Positions 21,201-31,616 of a stretch of DNA of 64,000 nucleotides are shown here, in pieces (position 1 is the stretch's first letter; each line of letters begins with the position of its first letter). The position numbers were made by a program, and so were the translations under genes. A model generated the notes under the pieces. That model made no database searches. It saw only the letters and a program-made list of their open reading frames with translations, and had not been told where the DNA came from. Source of the DNA: an uncultured Lactobacillus sp. (GTDB lineage: Bacteria > Bacillota > Bacilli > Lactobacillales > Lactobacillaceae). The stretch is from the NCBI RefSeq assembly GCF_947367085.1, contig NZ_CANBCP010000004.1, positions 1 through 64,000 on the forward strand. The letters run 5' to 3'.

Positions 21201-22554
21201 CAAAACGTTCAATTACCTCCCCATTTTTCATTTTAACTGCTCCGATTTCGATTATTGTGTCATAAACCGATGAAAGTCCGGTAGTTTCCACATCAAAAAT
21301 GACATATTCTCGATCACGATAATCCATCTCAGTAGGATTTAATACAAGTAAAGCGTGGTCATCAATGGTATTAGCTTCATAACCATATAAGATCTTCATC
21401 TCTTGGCTTTTACCGGTATGATATGCTTCCGGAAATGATTGAACATCAGCATGGTCAGTAATTGCAATTGCTTTTTGACCAAACTTTTTAGCTGCTTTTA
21501 TAAAATCTGTAGGTGGATTGGTTGCATCAAGTTGAGACATATTAGTATGAAGATGTAACTCTACACGTTTTTTCTCACCTTCATAAGTTTCTTGTCGTCC
21601 CTTATGTTCAACTAATTCCATATTACGGATATTAAATACTACATCATGTTGCCATTGATCATCTGCAGCAAATCCCTGCATTCGCGCCCAAACACCAGGT
21701 TTAATGGATTTTAAGTAGTCAATTTCATCTTTATCCGAAACAAACTTCTTAAATCCAATTGAATCAGTGTAGTCAGTAATTTCACCTGTCCAGATTGCTT
21801 TTCCTGATTTGAGCTCTTTCAATTCAGTCGCAAAAATCTGCCCTTCAATTACAACATTGCTAGTTCCATCTTCAATATCTTTCATTTGGATAAACTGAGC
21901 TTTTTCATTTATCTTACCGTTTCCAAACCTGCTTGTGCGAGTATTATTACTCTTTTTAGGCTTAGGTTCAGGAGGGTTTTGCTCATAAAAAGCCTGCATA
22001 GCAGATTCATGTTCAGCTTGTTGCTGCTGTAGACTCTTGAAGTTTTCATCGATATTACTTTCATCAAGCTTAGTAGTGAATTTGATATTAAAAAATCCAT
22101 ATTTTCTGAACTCTTCGTTCAAATTTGCTAAAACTTGTTCATTAATCAAACCGTCAACTACCTTATTTTGAGCAGGAATCAACCACATATCTTTTTCAAA
22201 ATAAGGGGTTTGACCTTGTAAAAATTCTCTAACTACGGGTTGTAATTTCTTAGAATTCTGAACAACAAACTTCCAATAATCCGGCAAATGCTTTGCATTG
22301 CCGTCAGCTGTTTTAACTTCCAGCTCTACGTCTACAAAAGGATTGAAATTTTTATCAATAGCTTCTGCTAACGCTTGATAAGTTGCAAAATCTAATGGTG
22401 TGTCAAAAAAAACGTGGATTTTCCATCTACGCTCACGAGCATATACGTCCACGTTTTCAATTTCACCTTTTTGCAAATTATCATTATCTGCAAAACTATC
22501 AGGAAATTTAACTTGTTCGAGTAATTGTAAGAAAAGATCGTTCTTCTTAGTCAC
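18250..22554 (-). CDS. polC: DNA polymerase III PolC-type alpha subunit
   Basis: PolC is the main replicative polymerase of low-GC Gram-positives. The 1434-residue protein has an N-terminal domain, an OB-fold (about 225-330), and a PHP domain (HLHTNMSQLD near 336) interrupted by a proofreading exonuclease. The exonuclease carries DVETTGLSS (near 422), NVQFDVGF and HRANQDAEATG. A four-cysteine zinc motif (CPKCKYS and CPKCGAQ) lies near 900, followed by palm, fingers and a C-terminal tail ending QLSLF, resembling a clamp-binding peptide. The GTG start at 22554 follows GGA by 9 bases. proS is 6 bases upstream. Confidence 0.98.
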   Translation of the reverse strand: MTKKNDLFLQLLEQVKFPDSFADNDNLQKGEIENVDVYARERRWKIHVFFDTPLDFATYQALAEAIDKNFNPFVDVELEVKTADGNAKHLPDYWKFVVQNSKKLQPVVREFLQGQTPYFEKDMWLIPAQNKVVDGLINEQVLANLNEEFRKYGFFNIKFTTKLDESNIDENFKSLQQQQAEHESAMQAFYEQNPPEPKPKKSNNTRTSRFGNGKINEKAQFIQMKDIEDGTSNVVIEGQIFATELKELKSGKAIWTGEITDYTDSIGFKKFVSDKDEIDYLKSIKPGVWARMQGFAADDQWQHDVVFNIRNMELVEHKGRQETYEGEKKRVELHLHTNMSQLDATNPPTDFIKAAKKFGQKAIAITDHADVQSFPEAYHTGKSQEMKILYGYEANTIDDHALLVLNPTEMDYRDREYVIFDVETTGLSSVYDTIIEIGAVKMKNGEVIERFDKFINPHHPLSDTTINLTSITDEMVSKADDEAVVIKQFKDFYGDRPLCGHNVQFDVGFVNAALRRADLDEITQPVVDTLEVSRLLHPEQTRHTLDSLAKKYNVVLEHHHRANQDAEATGYLMFKLLDAFYDRFGEADLGKMNDYAKYGQVYKRARPHHMTVLALNQEGLKNMYKLVSLASTKYFYRVPRTPLSELRKYHKGLLFGSGCWQGEVFISMMQKGYDEAREKAKFYDFLEVQPPANYQTLIDDHLISDEDELHEIISNIYKLGKELGKPVVATGDSHYVEPHEAIYRKILLAAQKANPDRNKALPDLHFYTTQEMLDAFDFLGEDIAKEIVIDNTNKIADQIDEIAPIKSGLYPPHIADADQEMKDLTYNKAYELYGKPLPKIVKDRIDLELNSIISNGYAVIYLISQRLVAKSNKDGYLVGSRGSVGSSLVATMSGITEVNPLAPHYRCPKCKYSHFYENGEYGSGFDLPDKECPKCGAQLVKDGQDIPFATFLGFHGDKVPDIDLNFSGDYQPVAHNYIRVMFGPDNSYRAGTIATVADKTAFGYVKHYEEEKELHLRNAELDRLAAGASGVKRTTGQHPAGIVVVPDDMDIYDFTPVQYPADDLNAAWLTTHFDFHSIHDNILKFDILGHDDPTMIRMLQDLSGIDPLTIPPDDPGVMSLFASPDILGVTPDQIQSQTGTLGVPEFGTRFVRGMLEETKPNTFSELLQISGLSHGTDVWLGNAEDLVNNGTCKLKDVIGCRDNIMMDLIHWGVKPEVAFSTMESVRHGRGISDDDMAVLKKNDNIPDWYIPSCLKIKYMFPKAHATAYILMALRIAWFKVYYPVIYYTAYFSVRADLFDLVAMSHGKNTVKAAMKEIQDKGMDVSAKDKSLLTVLEIANECLERGIKIKMVDVNESEAMDFKILDEHTILAPFNAVPGLGDNAAKQIVAARAEQQFLSKEDLAKRGKVSQTIMEYFENNGVLEGMPDQNQLSLF

Positions 22555-22560
22555 GAAAAA

Positions 22561-24258
22561 TTATCCTAACTTCTCACTAATATAAGCTGCCAATTGATCT
22601 ACAGAAATCTTTTCTGCCTTTTCATCAGTTGGCTGCTTAACTTCCACAATATTTTCTTTTGCATCACGTCCAATTGTGATTCTAATTGGTGCACCAACTA
22701 AGTCGGCATCATTGAACTTAACTCCTGGACGTTCATTTCTGTCGTCATACAAAACATCATACTTAGCTGAAAGTTCTTTTTCAAGTTTTTCGGCAAGCTC
22801 TGTTTGTACTTCATCTTTCATTTTCATTTGAATTAAATGAATAGTAAATGGTGCAATTTCTTTTGGCCAAGCAACACCATTTTCTGTTAAGTGTTGTTCA
22901 ACAGCTGCAGAAAGCATTCTAGTAACACCAATACCATATGATCCCATAATAACAGGTTGAGCTTTTCCATTTTGATCTAGGAAATCAGCTCCCATTGTTT
23001 TTGTATAGTAAGTTCCAAGTTTGAAAATATGTCCTACTTCAATAGAAGTTGTAAACTTCAATGGCAAATGATCTACAGGGTCTGGTTCGCCTTCATTAGC
23101 AGTACGCAGATCAGCAAATTCATCTACCTTGAAATCACGATCTAAGTTGGCATTTTCATATTGATAATCAGTTTCACCAGCACCAACAACTACATTGTAT
23201 AAATTCTTTACAGTCTCATCAGCGACAATCTTATCTGCCCAATCTGCATTAACCGGACCCACTCCGCCTTTAGCGCTACCTGTAATTTTTTCTAAATCAT
23301 CGGTATTTGCTTCACGAACTTCATCGGCATCTAAAAGGTGGCCTAATTTAACTTCGTTAATTTGTTTATCAGCACGGATTAAGACCAATACTTTTTGATC
23401 ATCTGCGATGTAAAGAATACTTTTTACAATTCGAGTTGCCGGGACATCTAAAAACTTTGTAAGTTTTTCAATGCTATCACAGCCTGGAGTAGCAACTTTA
23501 TGTAATTCTTTTGGATCTTCTGGATCTTGTTTGAAAGTATCAATACTTTTGGCCATTTCAAGGTTAGCTGCATAGGTACCTTTTTCATTAGTAGCAATAG
23601 TATCTTCACCGATTGCAGCTGGAGCTTGAAATTCTGTCGAGTTTTTCCCACCCATTGTACCTGAATCAGCGATAACTGGGTGAACAGTCACACCTGCTCG
23701 ACTAAAAATCTTGAAGTATGCACTCTTTTGATCATCGAATTGTTGGTCTAATTGTTCACGCGTTGCAGCAAAACTGTAACCATCAAGCATTACAAATTCA
23801 CGACCACGTAGAAGTCCGAAGCGAGGACGGTTTTCATCACGGAACTTAGTCTGAATTTGATACAAAGCAAGCGGCATTTGCTTGTAACTCTTGAGGTTCT
23901 TGGCTACGATTTCGGTAAAGGTTTCTTCATGAGTTGGTCCAAGTAAACTTTCACGTCCATGACGATCGTTTAATTTGAACATTTCAGCGCCATATTTCTT
24001 ATAACGACCAGACTCTTGCCATAAAGTTGCAGGCAATAAGTGAGGCATAATCATTTCAGGAACATTAATGTTTTCCATTTCTTGTTCAATAATGTTTTCG
24101 GCTTTTCGTAAAACACGATAACCTAACGGTAAATATGCATAAACACCAGCCGTAACCTGACGAATATATCCTCCACGAATCATCAACTTATGACTTTCAG
24201 CAACTGCATCTGCAGGTGCTTCTTTCAAGGTTGGCATAAAAAATTTTGATTGACGCAT
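22561..24258 (-). CDS. proS: Prolyl-tRNA synthetase (bacterial type with editing domain)
   Basis: ProS charges tRNA-Pro. The 565-residue protein begins MRQSKFFMPTLKEAPADA, has class II motif 2 (FRDENRPRFGLLRGREFVMLDGY, about 140-160) and the inserted editing domain at about 225-405. Motif 3 follows (GSYGIGVTRM), then an anticodon-binding domain. This is the bacterial-type enzyme. No T-box leader is visible because the gene is embedded in the operon, 22 bases from rseP. Confidence 0.98.
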   Translation of the reverse strand: MRQSKFFMPTLKEAPADAVAESHKLMIRGGYIRQVTAGVYAYLPLGYRVLRKAENIIEQEMENINVPEMIMPHLLPATLWQESGRYKKYGAEMFKLNDRHGRESLLGPTHEETFTEIVAKNLKSYKQMPLALYQIQTKFRDENRPRFGLLRGREFVMLDGYSFAATREQLDQQFDDQKSAYFKIFSRAGVTVHPVIADSGTMGGKNSTEFQAPAAIGEDTIATNEKGTYAANLEMAKSIDTFKQDPEDPKELHKVATPGCDSIEKLTKFLDVPATRIVKSILYIADDQKVLVLIRADKQINEVKLGHLLDADEVREANTDDLEKITGSAKGGVGPVNADWADKIVADETVKNLYNVVVGAGETDYQYENANLDRDFKVDEFADLRTANEGEPDPVDHLPLKFTTSIEVGHIFKLGTYYTKTMGADFLDQNGKAQPVIMGSYGIGVTRMLSAAVEQHLTENGVAWPKEIAPFTIHLIQMKMKDEVQTELAEKLEKELSAKYDVLYDDRNERPGVKFNDADLVGAPIRITIGRDAKENIVEVKQPTDEKAEKISVDQLAAYISEKLG

Positions 24259-24280
24259 TTTTCCTCCAAATTAATATTAA

Positions 24281-25537
24281 CTATTTAATAAAATATCTAT
24301 AAATATCATTTCCAGTAACTGCAATAATTAGAAGTAACAAAATTACAAATCCTGCAACATCTACCATAGCTTCTTTATCTTCTGGAATTGGTCTTCCAAT
24401 GATTAGTTGGATCAGATTCAATAACAATTTACCACCATCTAAACCGGGAATTGGAATCAAGTTAACAATACCCAAGTTGATTGAAATCATTGCTAAGAAG
24501 GCTAAAAGATAAGTAAAGCCCATGTTAGAAACTTGTACAGTTTGTGAATAAATTCCAACTGGCCCAGAAAGTTTATTCAAACTAAAATGTCTAAATAAAT
24601 TACCTACTGCAGTAAAGATCATACCAGTAGTTTGAACACTAGTATTCCAGCCGCGAGAAAGTTTGACTCCAATGGAATTATCGGGTTTGCCATAAAAACC
24701 AAGTTGGTATACTTTTTGTCCTTCTATTTTTCTTGTTTTGGGTTTTATCAAAAAGTTCTTTTCATGGTGATCTCTTTCAACAGTAACTTTAACTTCTCTA
24801 CCTTTTGATTGAGCTAATTCACTTGCGATTTGTTCAAAATTGGTAATCTTGTGATTATCAATCGCGACAATCTTATCACCGGCTTTGATACCCGCAACTT
24901 GAGCTGGATCATTATGAATGGTTGATCCTACTGTAGTTGTAGCAGGTCCAACACTTGCTAAAGACCAGATAAAGAAGACTACAAAACCAAGTAAAATATT
25001 CATAAAAGGTCCAGCAAAGTTAGTAGCTAACTTTTTACCAACGCTGGCTTCTTGAAATTGCGTATCACGTGGAGCAATTAGCAGTTCAGTACCATTTTTT
25101 TCAATAATTGTTGCATCATGCTCTACATGATAAGTAACCGGCTGATCTTCTTCCCCATTTTTAAAACCTTCAATGATTAAATCATCGACTAAATCACTTT
25201 TACTTACTTGAACAGGGATACCTTCAATTGGCATCTGAGAACCTGATGCATCAATTCGTTTAACTTTATCTTGATCATCTAATTGTACAACAACTGTTGT
25301 ACCTGGCTCGATAACGGCACTATCATCAGGCCCAGCCAAACGAACATAACCACCTAAAGGCAGCCAACGAATAGTATAAGTCGTCTGCTTTCTCATTGTC
25401 TGAAAAAGTTTAGGCCCCATACCAATGGAGAATTCTCTAACAAGAATTCCACTTTTTTTAGCGACAATAAAGTGTCCAAATTCATGGACAAATACTAAAA
25501 TTCCAAAGACGACAAGAAAAATTAAGATTCCTTTCAT
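24281..25537 (-). CDS. rseP: Site-2 intramembrane zinc metalloprotease RseP
   Basis: RseP-type proteases cut within the membrane, releasing anti-sigma factors or clearing signal-peptide remnants. The 418-residue protein has VHEFGHF near 17-23 (zinc ligands and catalytic Glu), a PDZ domain at about 210-280 (AGIKAGDKIVAIDN) and NLIPIPGLDGGKLL near 365, which supplies the third ligand. Membrane segments lie at the N-terminus, near 180, and twice at the C-terminus. It sits between cdsA and proS, the conserved envelope cluster. Confidence 0.96.
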   Translation of the reverse strand: MKGILIFLVVFGILVFVHEFGHFIVAKKSGILVREFSIGMGPKLFQTMRKQTTYTIRWLPLGGYVRLAGPDDSAVIEPGTTVVVQLDDQDKVKRIDASGSQMPIEGIPVQVSKSDLVDDLIIEGFKNGEEDQPVTYHVEHDATIIEKNGTELLIAPRDTQFQEASVGKKLATNFAGPFMNILLGFVVFFIWSLASVGPATTTVGSTIHNDPAQVAGIKAGDKIVAIDNHKITNFEQIASELAQSKGREVKVTVERDHHEKNFLIKPKTRKIEGQKVYQLGFYGKPDNSIGVKLSRGWNTSVQTTGMIFTAVGNLFRHFSLNKLSGPVGIYSQTVQVSNMGFTYLLAFLAMISINLGIVNLIPIPGLDGGKLLLNLIQLIIGRPIPEDKEAMVDVAGFVILLLLIIAVTGNDIYRYFIK

Positions 25538-25548
25538 CTACTGGCTCC

Positions 25549-26346
25549 CTATAAAATTCCCATAAATGCTACTACTGGTAAGACTAAGAGCATACTATCA
25601 AAGCGATCTAAGATCCCGCCATGACCTGGCAAAATTTTACCAGAATCTTTTACTCCGTAGAAACGCTTATAAGCTGACTCTACTAAGTCTCCCATTTGAC
25701 CAACAATTGACAAGAAGAAGGCAAGTAAAATCATCATTCCATTGTTTCTTCCAGTTGGAACTAAGAAAACATAAATCGCAGAAAATACTAAAGCACAAAT
25801 TACTGCACCGATTGAACCTTCCCATGTCTTATTGGGACTAATTACAGGCCATAATTTATGTTTACCAATTTTTCTACCAATCATATAAGCTCCAATATCA
25901 GTTGCCCAAACAACTACAAATACATAGCACAAGATTGCTAATCCGTAGCCATCATGGACATTTCTGATCGCTGACATATAGTGAAAACCAGTTCCAATAT
26001 ATAAAGCGGCTATAGTGTAAACACCTGCATCATCAAATGTAACTCTATTTTTGGATAAAACCGTTCTCACAAGTAGTAACATTACAAAAATGTAGAATAT
26101 ATCATACCTATTCAAAAATTTAGGTAAGAAATTGAAGAAAGCATTTGGAACTGTAATTGTTAATGCTGCCAAGAGCGTAAAAATAAAGTCCCAAGAAACG
26201 ATTATCTGCTTCTTCATAATAAAAATTTCGCTAATACCTACTGCTGTAAATAAACATGTAAGAAGGTCAATCCAAATTCCGCCTGCTAAAACAATAGGAA
26301 TGAATAAAATTAATGCTACTATCGCAGTTATAACACGTTGTTTCAT
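25549..26346 (-). CDS. cdsA: Phosphatidate cytidylyltransferase CdsA
   Basis: CdsA makes CDP-diacylglycerol, the precursor of phosphatidylglycerol and cardiolipin. The 265-residue protein is a multi-pass membrane protein. It has SPNKTWEGSIGA near 170 and the family signature KRFYGVKDSGKILPGHGG then ILDRFDS near 220-250. It lies between uppS and rseP. Confidence 0.96.
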   Translation of the reverse strand: MKQRVITAIVALILFIPIVLAGGIWIDLLTCLFTAVGISEIFIMKKQIIVSWDFIFTLLAALTITVPNAFFNFLPKFLNRYDIFYIFVMLLLVRTVLSKNRVTFDDAGVYTIAALYIGTGFHYMSAIRNVHDGYGLAILCYVFVVVWATDIGAYMIGRKIGKHKLWPVISPNKTWEGSIGAVICALVFSAIYVFLVPTGRNNGMMILLAFFLSIVGQMGDLVESAYKRFYGVKDSGKILPGHGGILDRFDSMLLVLPVVAFMGIL

Positions 26347-26381
26347 ATAATTATCAAATAAATTCTTTTTATAAATCTAAA

Positions 26382-27101
26382 CTAAACTTTACCAAAACGT
26401 CTTTCACGTTTTTGATAATCTGCTATCATTTTATCTAAATCATCTACAGTAAAATCAGGCCAGAATTTGTCTGTAAACTCGAATTCACTATAAGCTAATT
26501 GCCATAACATAAAATTGGAAAGGCGTTCTTCTCCAGAGGTTCTAATTAATAAGTCAGGATCAGTATATGGCTTCAAATTTTCAGTTAATAAATTATCTGA
26601 AACCATTTGTTCATCAATTTGACTTGCATTAATTTCACCATCTTGAACTTTTTTTGCTATCTTTTGAACAGCATTGACAATTTCAGCTCTAGATCCATAG
26701 TTAAAAGCAAAATTAAGAACCATACCTGTGTTTGAAGCAGTTTGTTTTATTGCTTTTTGAGTGACTTCATAAGTTTTTTCCGGCAAGTTATCACTAAAGC
26801 CCATGATGTTAACTCGGACGTTGTTTTCTTGTAATTCGGGCATAAATTTATCAAAAAAATCTATTGGAAGTCTCATAAGATAATTAACCTCATCACTTGG
26901 ACGAGCCCAATTTTCAGTTGAAAAGGCATACAAAGTTAAAACCTTGATGCCTAATCGATTAGCTTCCAAAGCTATTTTTCTGATGTTGTCCATACCCTGT
27001 CGATGTCCCATAAAACGTGGCAAATGTCGTTTTTTAGCCCATCGACCATTACCGTCCATAATTATTGCTAGATGATTTAAAGGCTTATTATCATTACCCA
27101 T
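26382..27101 (-). CDS. uppS: Undecaprenyl diphosphate synthase (cis-prenyltransferase)
   Basis: UppS makes the C55 carrier lipid for peptidoglycan and other wall polymers. The 239-residue protein shows [12 protein letters not shown] near 13-24 (catalytic Asp), [22 protein letters not shown] and the C-terminal [19 protein letters not shown]. It is 11 bases from frr. Confidence 0.97.
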   Translation of the reverse strand: MGNDNKPLNHLAIIMDGNGRWAKKRHLPRFMGHRQGMDNIRKIALEANRLGIKVLTLYAFSTENWARPSDEVNYLMRLPIDFFDKFMPELQENNVRVNIMGFSDNLPEKTYEVTQKAIKQTASNTGMVLNFAFNYGSRAEIVNAVQKIAKKVQDGEINASQIDEQMVSDNLLTENLKPYTDPDLLIRTSGEERLSNFMLWQLAYSEFEFTDKFWPDFTVDDLDKMIADYQKRERRFGKV

Positions 27102-27112
27102 TTCTATCTTCC

Positions 27113-27669
27113 CTAGCCTTGAGTAATTTCTTTGCTCTTTTCGTCAGCTAATTGATCTACTTTCTTTGTAGAATCATCAGTTACTTTTTGAACTTGCTTT
27201 TCCAAGCTTCTTTGTTCATCTTCAGTAATATCGCCGTCTTTTTCTTGACGCTTTAAAGTATCCATTGCATCACGACGAACATTTCTGATAGCAATTTTAG
27301 CTTGTTCAGCTAATTTTCCAACTTGTTTAGCAATTTCTTGACGACGTTCACCAGTCAATTGTGGAATTACAATTCTGACAACTGTACCATCATTTGCAGG
27401 AGTAATTCCCAAGTCTGAAGCTAAGATTGCATGCTCAATATCATCCAAACTAGATTTGTCGTAAGGAGTAATCATTAATACTCTTGCTTCTGGAATTGAA
27501 ATACTTGCCATTTGATTCAATGGAGTTGGCGCTCCATAATAATTCACATTAATACCATCTAATAAACTAGCATTTGCAACACCTGCACGAATACCGCCTA
27601 AATCTTTTTGAAAAACAGCGATAGATTTATCCATGTTGCTTTTTGCTTTATCAATAACTTCGTTAGCCA

Positions 27670-27670
<1 letters not shown>
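27113..27670 (-). CDS. frr: Ribosome recycling factor
   Basis: RRF splits post-termination ribosomes with EF-G. The 185-residue protein has the long three-helix bundle and RRF core: [16 protein letters not shown] near 25-40, [11 protein letters not shown], and [14 protein letters not shown] with [12 protein letters not shown]. The start codon overlaps the pyrH stop by one base (TAATG), so the two are translationally coupled. Confidence 0.98.
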
Positions 27671-28407
<737 letters not shown>

Positions 28408-28452
28408 CTATAGCTTTTATCATTTTACCATAAACAATAGTAAATAAGGGAA

Positions 28453-28494
28453 AAAGAAAAGGAGTAGCATTAAAAAAATACTCCTCCTTTTCTA
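28453..28494 (-). terminator. Terminator after tsf
   Basis: An imperfect hairpin pairs AGAAAAGGAGTA with TACTCCT-CCTTTTCT around an A-rich loop, and a T-containing tract follows on the minus strand. It separates rpsB-tsf from pyrH. Confidence 0.75.
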
Positions 28495-28507
28495 AATCTT
28501 TAAAAGA

Positions 28508-29533
28508 TTATTTCATTTGTTCACGAACTTCAGCTGCGAAATCTTCTTCTTTCTTTTCGATTCCTTCGCCGACTTCGTAACGTTTAAAGGCAACAAGCTT
28601 TGCACCGTTTTCCTTTAAAAATTCGCCAACAGTCTTGCTGTCGTCCATGATGTAGTTTTGTGATAAAACTGCAAAGTTCTTATCAACTTGAGTGTTATCA
28701 TCAATAAAGCGTTGCATCTTACCTGGGATGATCTTGTCCCAAATCTTTTCAGGCTTACCTTCTTCTTTAAGTTCTGCCTTGATATCTTCTTCAGCTTTAG
28801 CCAAAATATCATCAGTTAATTGCTTTGCAGAACCATAAACAAGATGTGGTAAAGGCTTCTTGTTAACCAATGCACGACTTTCGTTATCTTGATCAATCTT
28901 ATGATTCATTACAGCTAATTGTTCAGTAATGAATTCGTCATCTAATTCGTCTGGTGAGATTACTTTTGGTGCCATTGCAGCGATATGCATAGCTAAGTGC
29001 TTAGCAGTAGCTGCATCTGCACCTTCTAAAACAGTGATAACACCGATTTGACCACCATTATGTTGGTAAGCACCAAATTCTTGATCATCAGTCTTTTCTT
29101 CTAAAGCGAAACGACGTAAAACGATCTTTTCACCGATAGTAGCAGTTGCATCAACAAATTCTTGGCCTAAAGTTGAACCGTCATCAGTCTTTAATGCTTC
29201 AGCTGCTTCCATGTCAGCTGGCTTACCTTCTGCAATAGTTTCAGTAGCTTTCTTTACTAAGTTAACAAACTTTTCGTTTGAAGAAACGAAGTCAGTTTCT
29301 GAGTTAACTTCAGTAATAGCAGCGGTATTGCCATCAACATAAACACCAGTTAAACCTTCGGCTGCAACACGGTCAGCTTTCTTAGCTGCCTTTGCCATAC
29401 CTTTATCGCGAAGGAATTGAACTGCCTTGTCCATATCACCGTCAACTTCTACCAATGCCTTTTTAGCGTCCATAACGCCAGCACCAGTGCGTTCACGTAA
29501 TTCCTTAACTAATTTAGCAGTAATTTGTGCCAT
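28508..29533 (-). CDS. tsf: Elongation factor Ts
   Basis: EF-Ts is the nucleotide exchange factor for EF-Tu. The 341-residue protein has the N-terminal UBA-like domain ([14 protein letters not shown] near 17-30) and the [10 protein letters not shown] segment near 81-90. It is longer than the roughly 290 residues common in Bacillus, with extra charged sequence in the C-terminal half. It is 38 bases downstream of rpsB. Confidence 0.97.
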   Translation of the reverse strand: MAQITAKLVKELRERTGAGVMDAKKALVEVDGDMDKAVQFLRDKGMAKAAKKADRVAAEGLTGVYVDGNTAAITEVNSETDFVSSNEKFVNLVKKATETIAEGKPADMEAAEALKTDDGSTLGQEFVDATATIGEKIVLRRFALEEKTDDQEFGAYQHNGGQIGVITVLEGADAATAKHLAMHIAAMAPKVISPDELDDEFITEQLAVMNHKIDQDNESRALVNKKPLPHLVYGSAKQLTDDILAKAEEDIKAELKEEGKPEKIWDKIIPGKMQRFIDDNTQVDKNFAVLSQNYIMDDSKTVGEFLKENGAKLVAFKRYEVGEGIEKKEEDFAAEVREQMK

Positions 29534-29571
29534 TAATATGTCCTCCTACAGAACTACCAGTTTTTAACAAA

Positions 29572-30363
29572 TTAGTCTTGATCTTCTGCTTCTTCAGCTA
29601 CTTCTTCCATTGACTTTTCGCCATCTTCATTTTCAGCAGCCTTATCAGCCATTTCCTTTTCTACTGACTTTTCATCGTCTTGACCTTGCTTACCTTCGAT
29701 GATAGCGTCAGCCATGGCACCTGCGATCAAGCGGATAGCACGGATAGCATCATCATTTGAAGGGATAATAACATCAATAGGATCTGGATCAGTATTAGTG
29801 TCAACCATTGCGACAACTGGAATACCTAAAATGTTTGCTTCGTGAACAGCAATCTTTTCCTTCTTAGGATCAACAACAAACATAACATCTGGGATTCTTG
29901 GCATATCTTCAATACCACCTAAGAATCTTTCAAGTTTGTCCATTTCCTTAGTTAAGACTGCAACTTCTTTCTTTGGCAATACGTCAAAAGTACCATCTTC
30001 TGACATTTGCTTTAATTGCTTTAATCTTTTAACACGACTTTGAATAGTGCTCCAGTTAGTAAGAGTACCACCCAACCAACGTTCGTTAACGAAGTATTGG
30101 CCTGCACGTGTAGCTTCTTCTTTAATAGCGTCTTGAGCTTGTTTCTTAGTACCAACAAACAAGAATACGCCACCGTCAGCAGCAACTGCCTTAGTGTAGT
30201 TGTAAGCATCATCTAACATCTTGATAGTCTTTTGTAAATCAATGATGTAGATTCCGTTTCTTTGAGTAAAGATGTAAGGAGCCATCTTTGGATCCCATCT
30301 TCTAGTTTGGTGACCGAAGTGGACACCTGCTTCAAGCAATTGCTTCATAGTAACAACTGACAT
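29572..30363 (-). CDS. rpsB: 30S ribosomal protein S2
   Basis: S2 is a 30S head/body protein that binds late. The 263-residue protein has [19 protein letters not shown] near 9-27 and the S2 signature [19 protein letters not shown] near 155-175. The C-terminal tail of about 35 residues is very acidic. A structured leader lies upstream, consistent with autoregulation. Confidence 0.98.
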   Translation of the reverse strand: MSVVTMKQLLEAGVHFGHQTRRWDPKMAPYIFTQRNGIYIIDLQKTIKMLDDAYNYTKAVAADGGVFLFVGTKKQAQDAIKEEATRAGQYFVNERWLGGTLTNWSTIQSRVKRLKQLKQMSEDGTFDVLPKKEVAVLTKEMDKLERFLGGIEDMPRIPDVMFVVDPKKEKIAVHEANILGIPVVAMVDTNTDPDPIDVIIPSNDDAIRAIRLIAGAMADAIIEGKQGQDDEKSVEKEMADKAAENEDGEKSMEEVAEEAEDQD

Positions 30364-30470
30364 AAATAAATTCCTCCTAATGGTTAATTCCTCTCAAGAG
30401 GTCAAATTAAAGTTAGACCATGTAGGCACCGAAACTTTAATCGCTCTTGATGTGATTTATATTATATGTG
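30364..30470 (-). promoter_or_regulatory. rpsB promoter and candidate ribosomal-protein leader
   Basis: On the minus strand a TATAAT (30466-30461) is followed by about 95 bases of untranslated leader. The leader can form ATTAAAGT/ACTTTAAT with a 20-base loop, then CCTCT/AGAGG, then an AGGAGG ribosome site. The -35 box is weak. Two consecutive hairpins before rpsB resemble S2 autoregulatory leaders, but I cannot match a covariance model by eye. Confidence 0.5.
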
Positions 30471-30517
30471 CAAAACGCACACTTTGATATTGTAGCAATA
30501 TTTATTTCTTTATGCAA

Positions 30518-31549
30518 TCAAAACTTCACATTATGTTCTTTTAAAAATTTCTCTTTCCACGCACGATTATGATGTTTGAACCAATACTCTCTTTTTAAGG
30601 CTAATCTTTTATCATCAAATTCTTCATGATAAATCATTTTCACCGGACGACGAGTCTTAGTGTATTTAGCTCCTTTGCCAGCATTATGCATTTGCAAACG
30701 GTGTTTTAGATCATTTGTAAAACCTCCATAAAAACTACCATCTGCACATTTCAAACAATAAAAATAATATTTCCCCTCATTCAAATGTTTTTCTCGATTT
30801 TCAGGAGTTTCTTTGATGATCTCACTAATATTTTTTTTAAAACTGCCATCTACATTATGAACCACAATATCATTTGCTAAAACTAACCCATCACTTCCAG
30901 TATTTTTAACTGCTTCAATGAGAACCAGATTAGCATCTTGCCCTTTTTTAGAAATAAAGGGTTGAATAAATTTGGGGCTTAGTTCATGTTTTTGACAATA
31001 ATAAATGATTTCTGCTAGCCTTTGCGGGCGGTGGATCATAAACATCTTGCCTTTCATTTTTAGCATTTGACTGGAGACATCAATTATTTGTTCCAAATTA
31101 ATTGCGATTTCATGACGGGCGATTGCTTTTTTCTCGTCTGGATTAATCACATGCCCTTCTGGCACTTTAAAATAAGGTGGATTGACAACTACCATATCAT
31201 ATTTATCTTTACCTAATTTTTGAGGAGCTTTTAAAGCATTAAAATTATGCACGTCAATACGGTTTTCTAAATGATTCAATTCCACACTGCGAATCGCTTG
31301 ATGTGCAATATCTTTTTGAATTTCAACACAATCATAATGGGCACGATTAAAATAAGACATATATAAACTCACTGCCCCATTACCACTACATAGATCCACT
31401 ATTTTATAATTATCATGTGCCTTTTTTTGAGCAAAATAAGCTAAAAATATACTGTCCAAAGTCACACTAAAAGAATCTTTAGCCTGGATTATTTGCCGAT
31501 CATTACTATAAATGTAGTCAATTCGTTCGTTATCTTTTAAGACTGCCAT
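30518..31549 (-). CDS. tRNA1(Val) adenine-N6 methyltransferase-like protein fused to a GIY-YIG nuclease domain
   Basis: The N-terminal part (about 1-250) is a class I methyltransferase of the TrmN6/YabB group, with VDLCSGNGAVSLYM near 48 and the adenine-specific NPPYF near 125. The C-terminal part (about 255-343) is a YazA/UPF0213-type GIY-YIG domain: YYFYCLKCADGSFYGGFTN, then HNAGKGAKYTKTRRPVK. In B. subtilis these are adjacent separate genes (yabB, yazA); here they form one reading frame without an internal stop. The methyl target is inferred from family. The nuclease target of YazA-like proteins is not well established. Confidence 0.88.
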   Translation of the reverse strand: MAVLKDNERIDYIYSNDRQIIQAKDSFSVTLDSIFLAYFAQKKAHDNYKIVDLCSGNGAVSLYMSYFNRAHYDCVEIQKDIAHQAIRSVELNHLENRIDVHNFNALKAPQKLGKDKYDMVVVNPPYFKVPEGHVINPDEKKAIARHEIAINLEQIIDVSSQMLKMKGKMFMIHRPQRLAEIIYYCQKHELSPKFIQPFISKKGQDANLVLIEAVKNTGSDGLVLANDIVVHNVDGSFKKNISEIIKETPENREKHLNEGKYYFYCLKCADGSFYGGFTNDLKHRLQMHNAGKGAKYTKTRRPVKMIYHEEFDDKRLALKREYWFKHHNRAWKEKFLKEHNVKF

Positions 31550-31616
31550 TTAAAAACAGCTCCCCTTTATATTTTTAATGCTGTATAATATTGTACATTA
31601 TTAGTGGAGGAATTTT

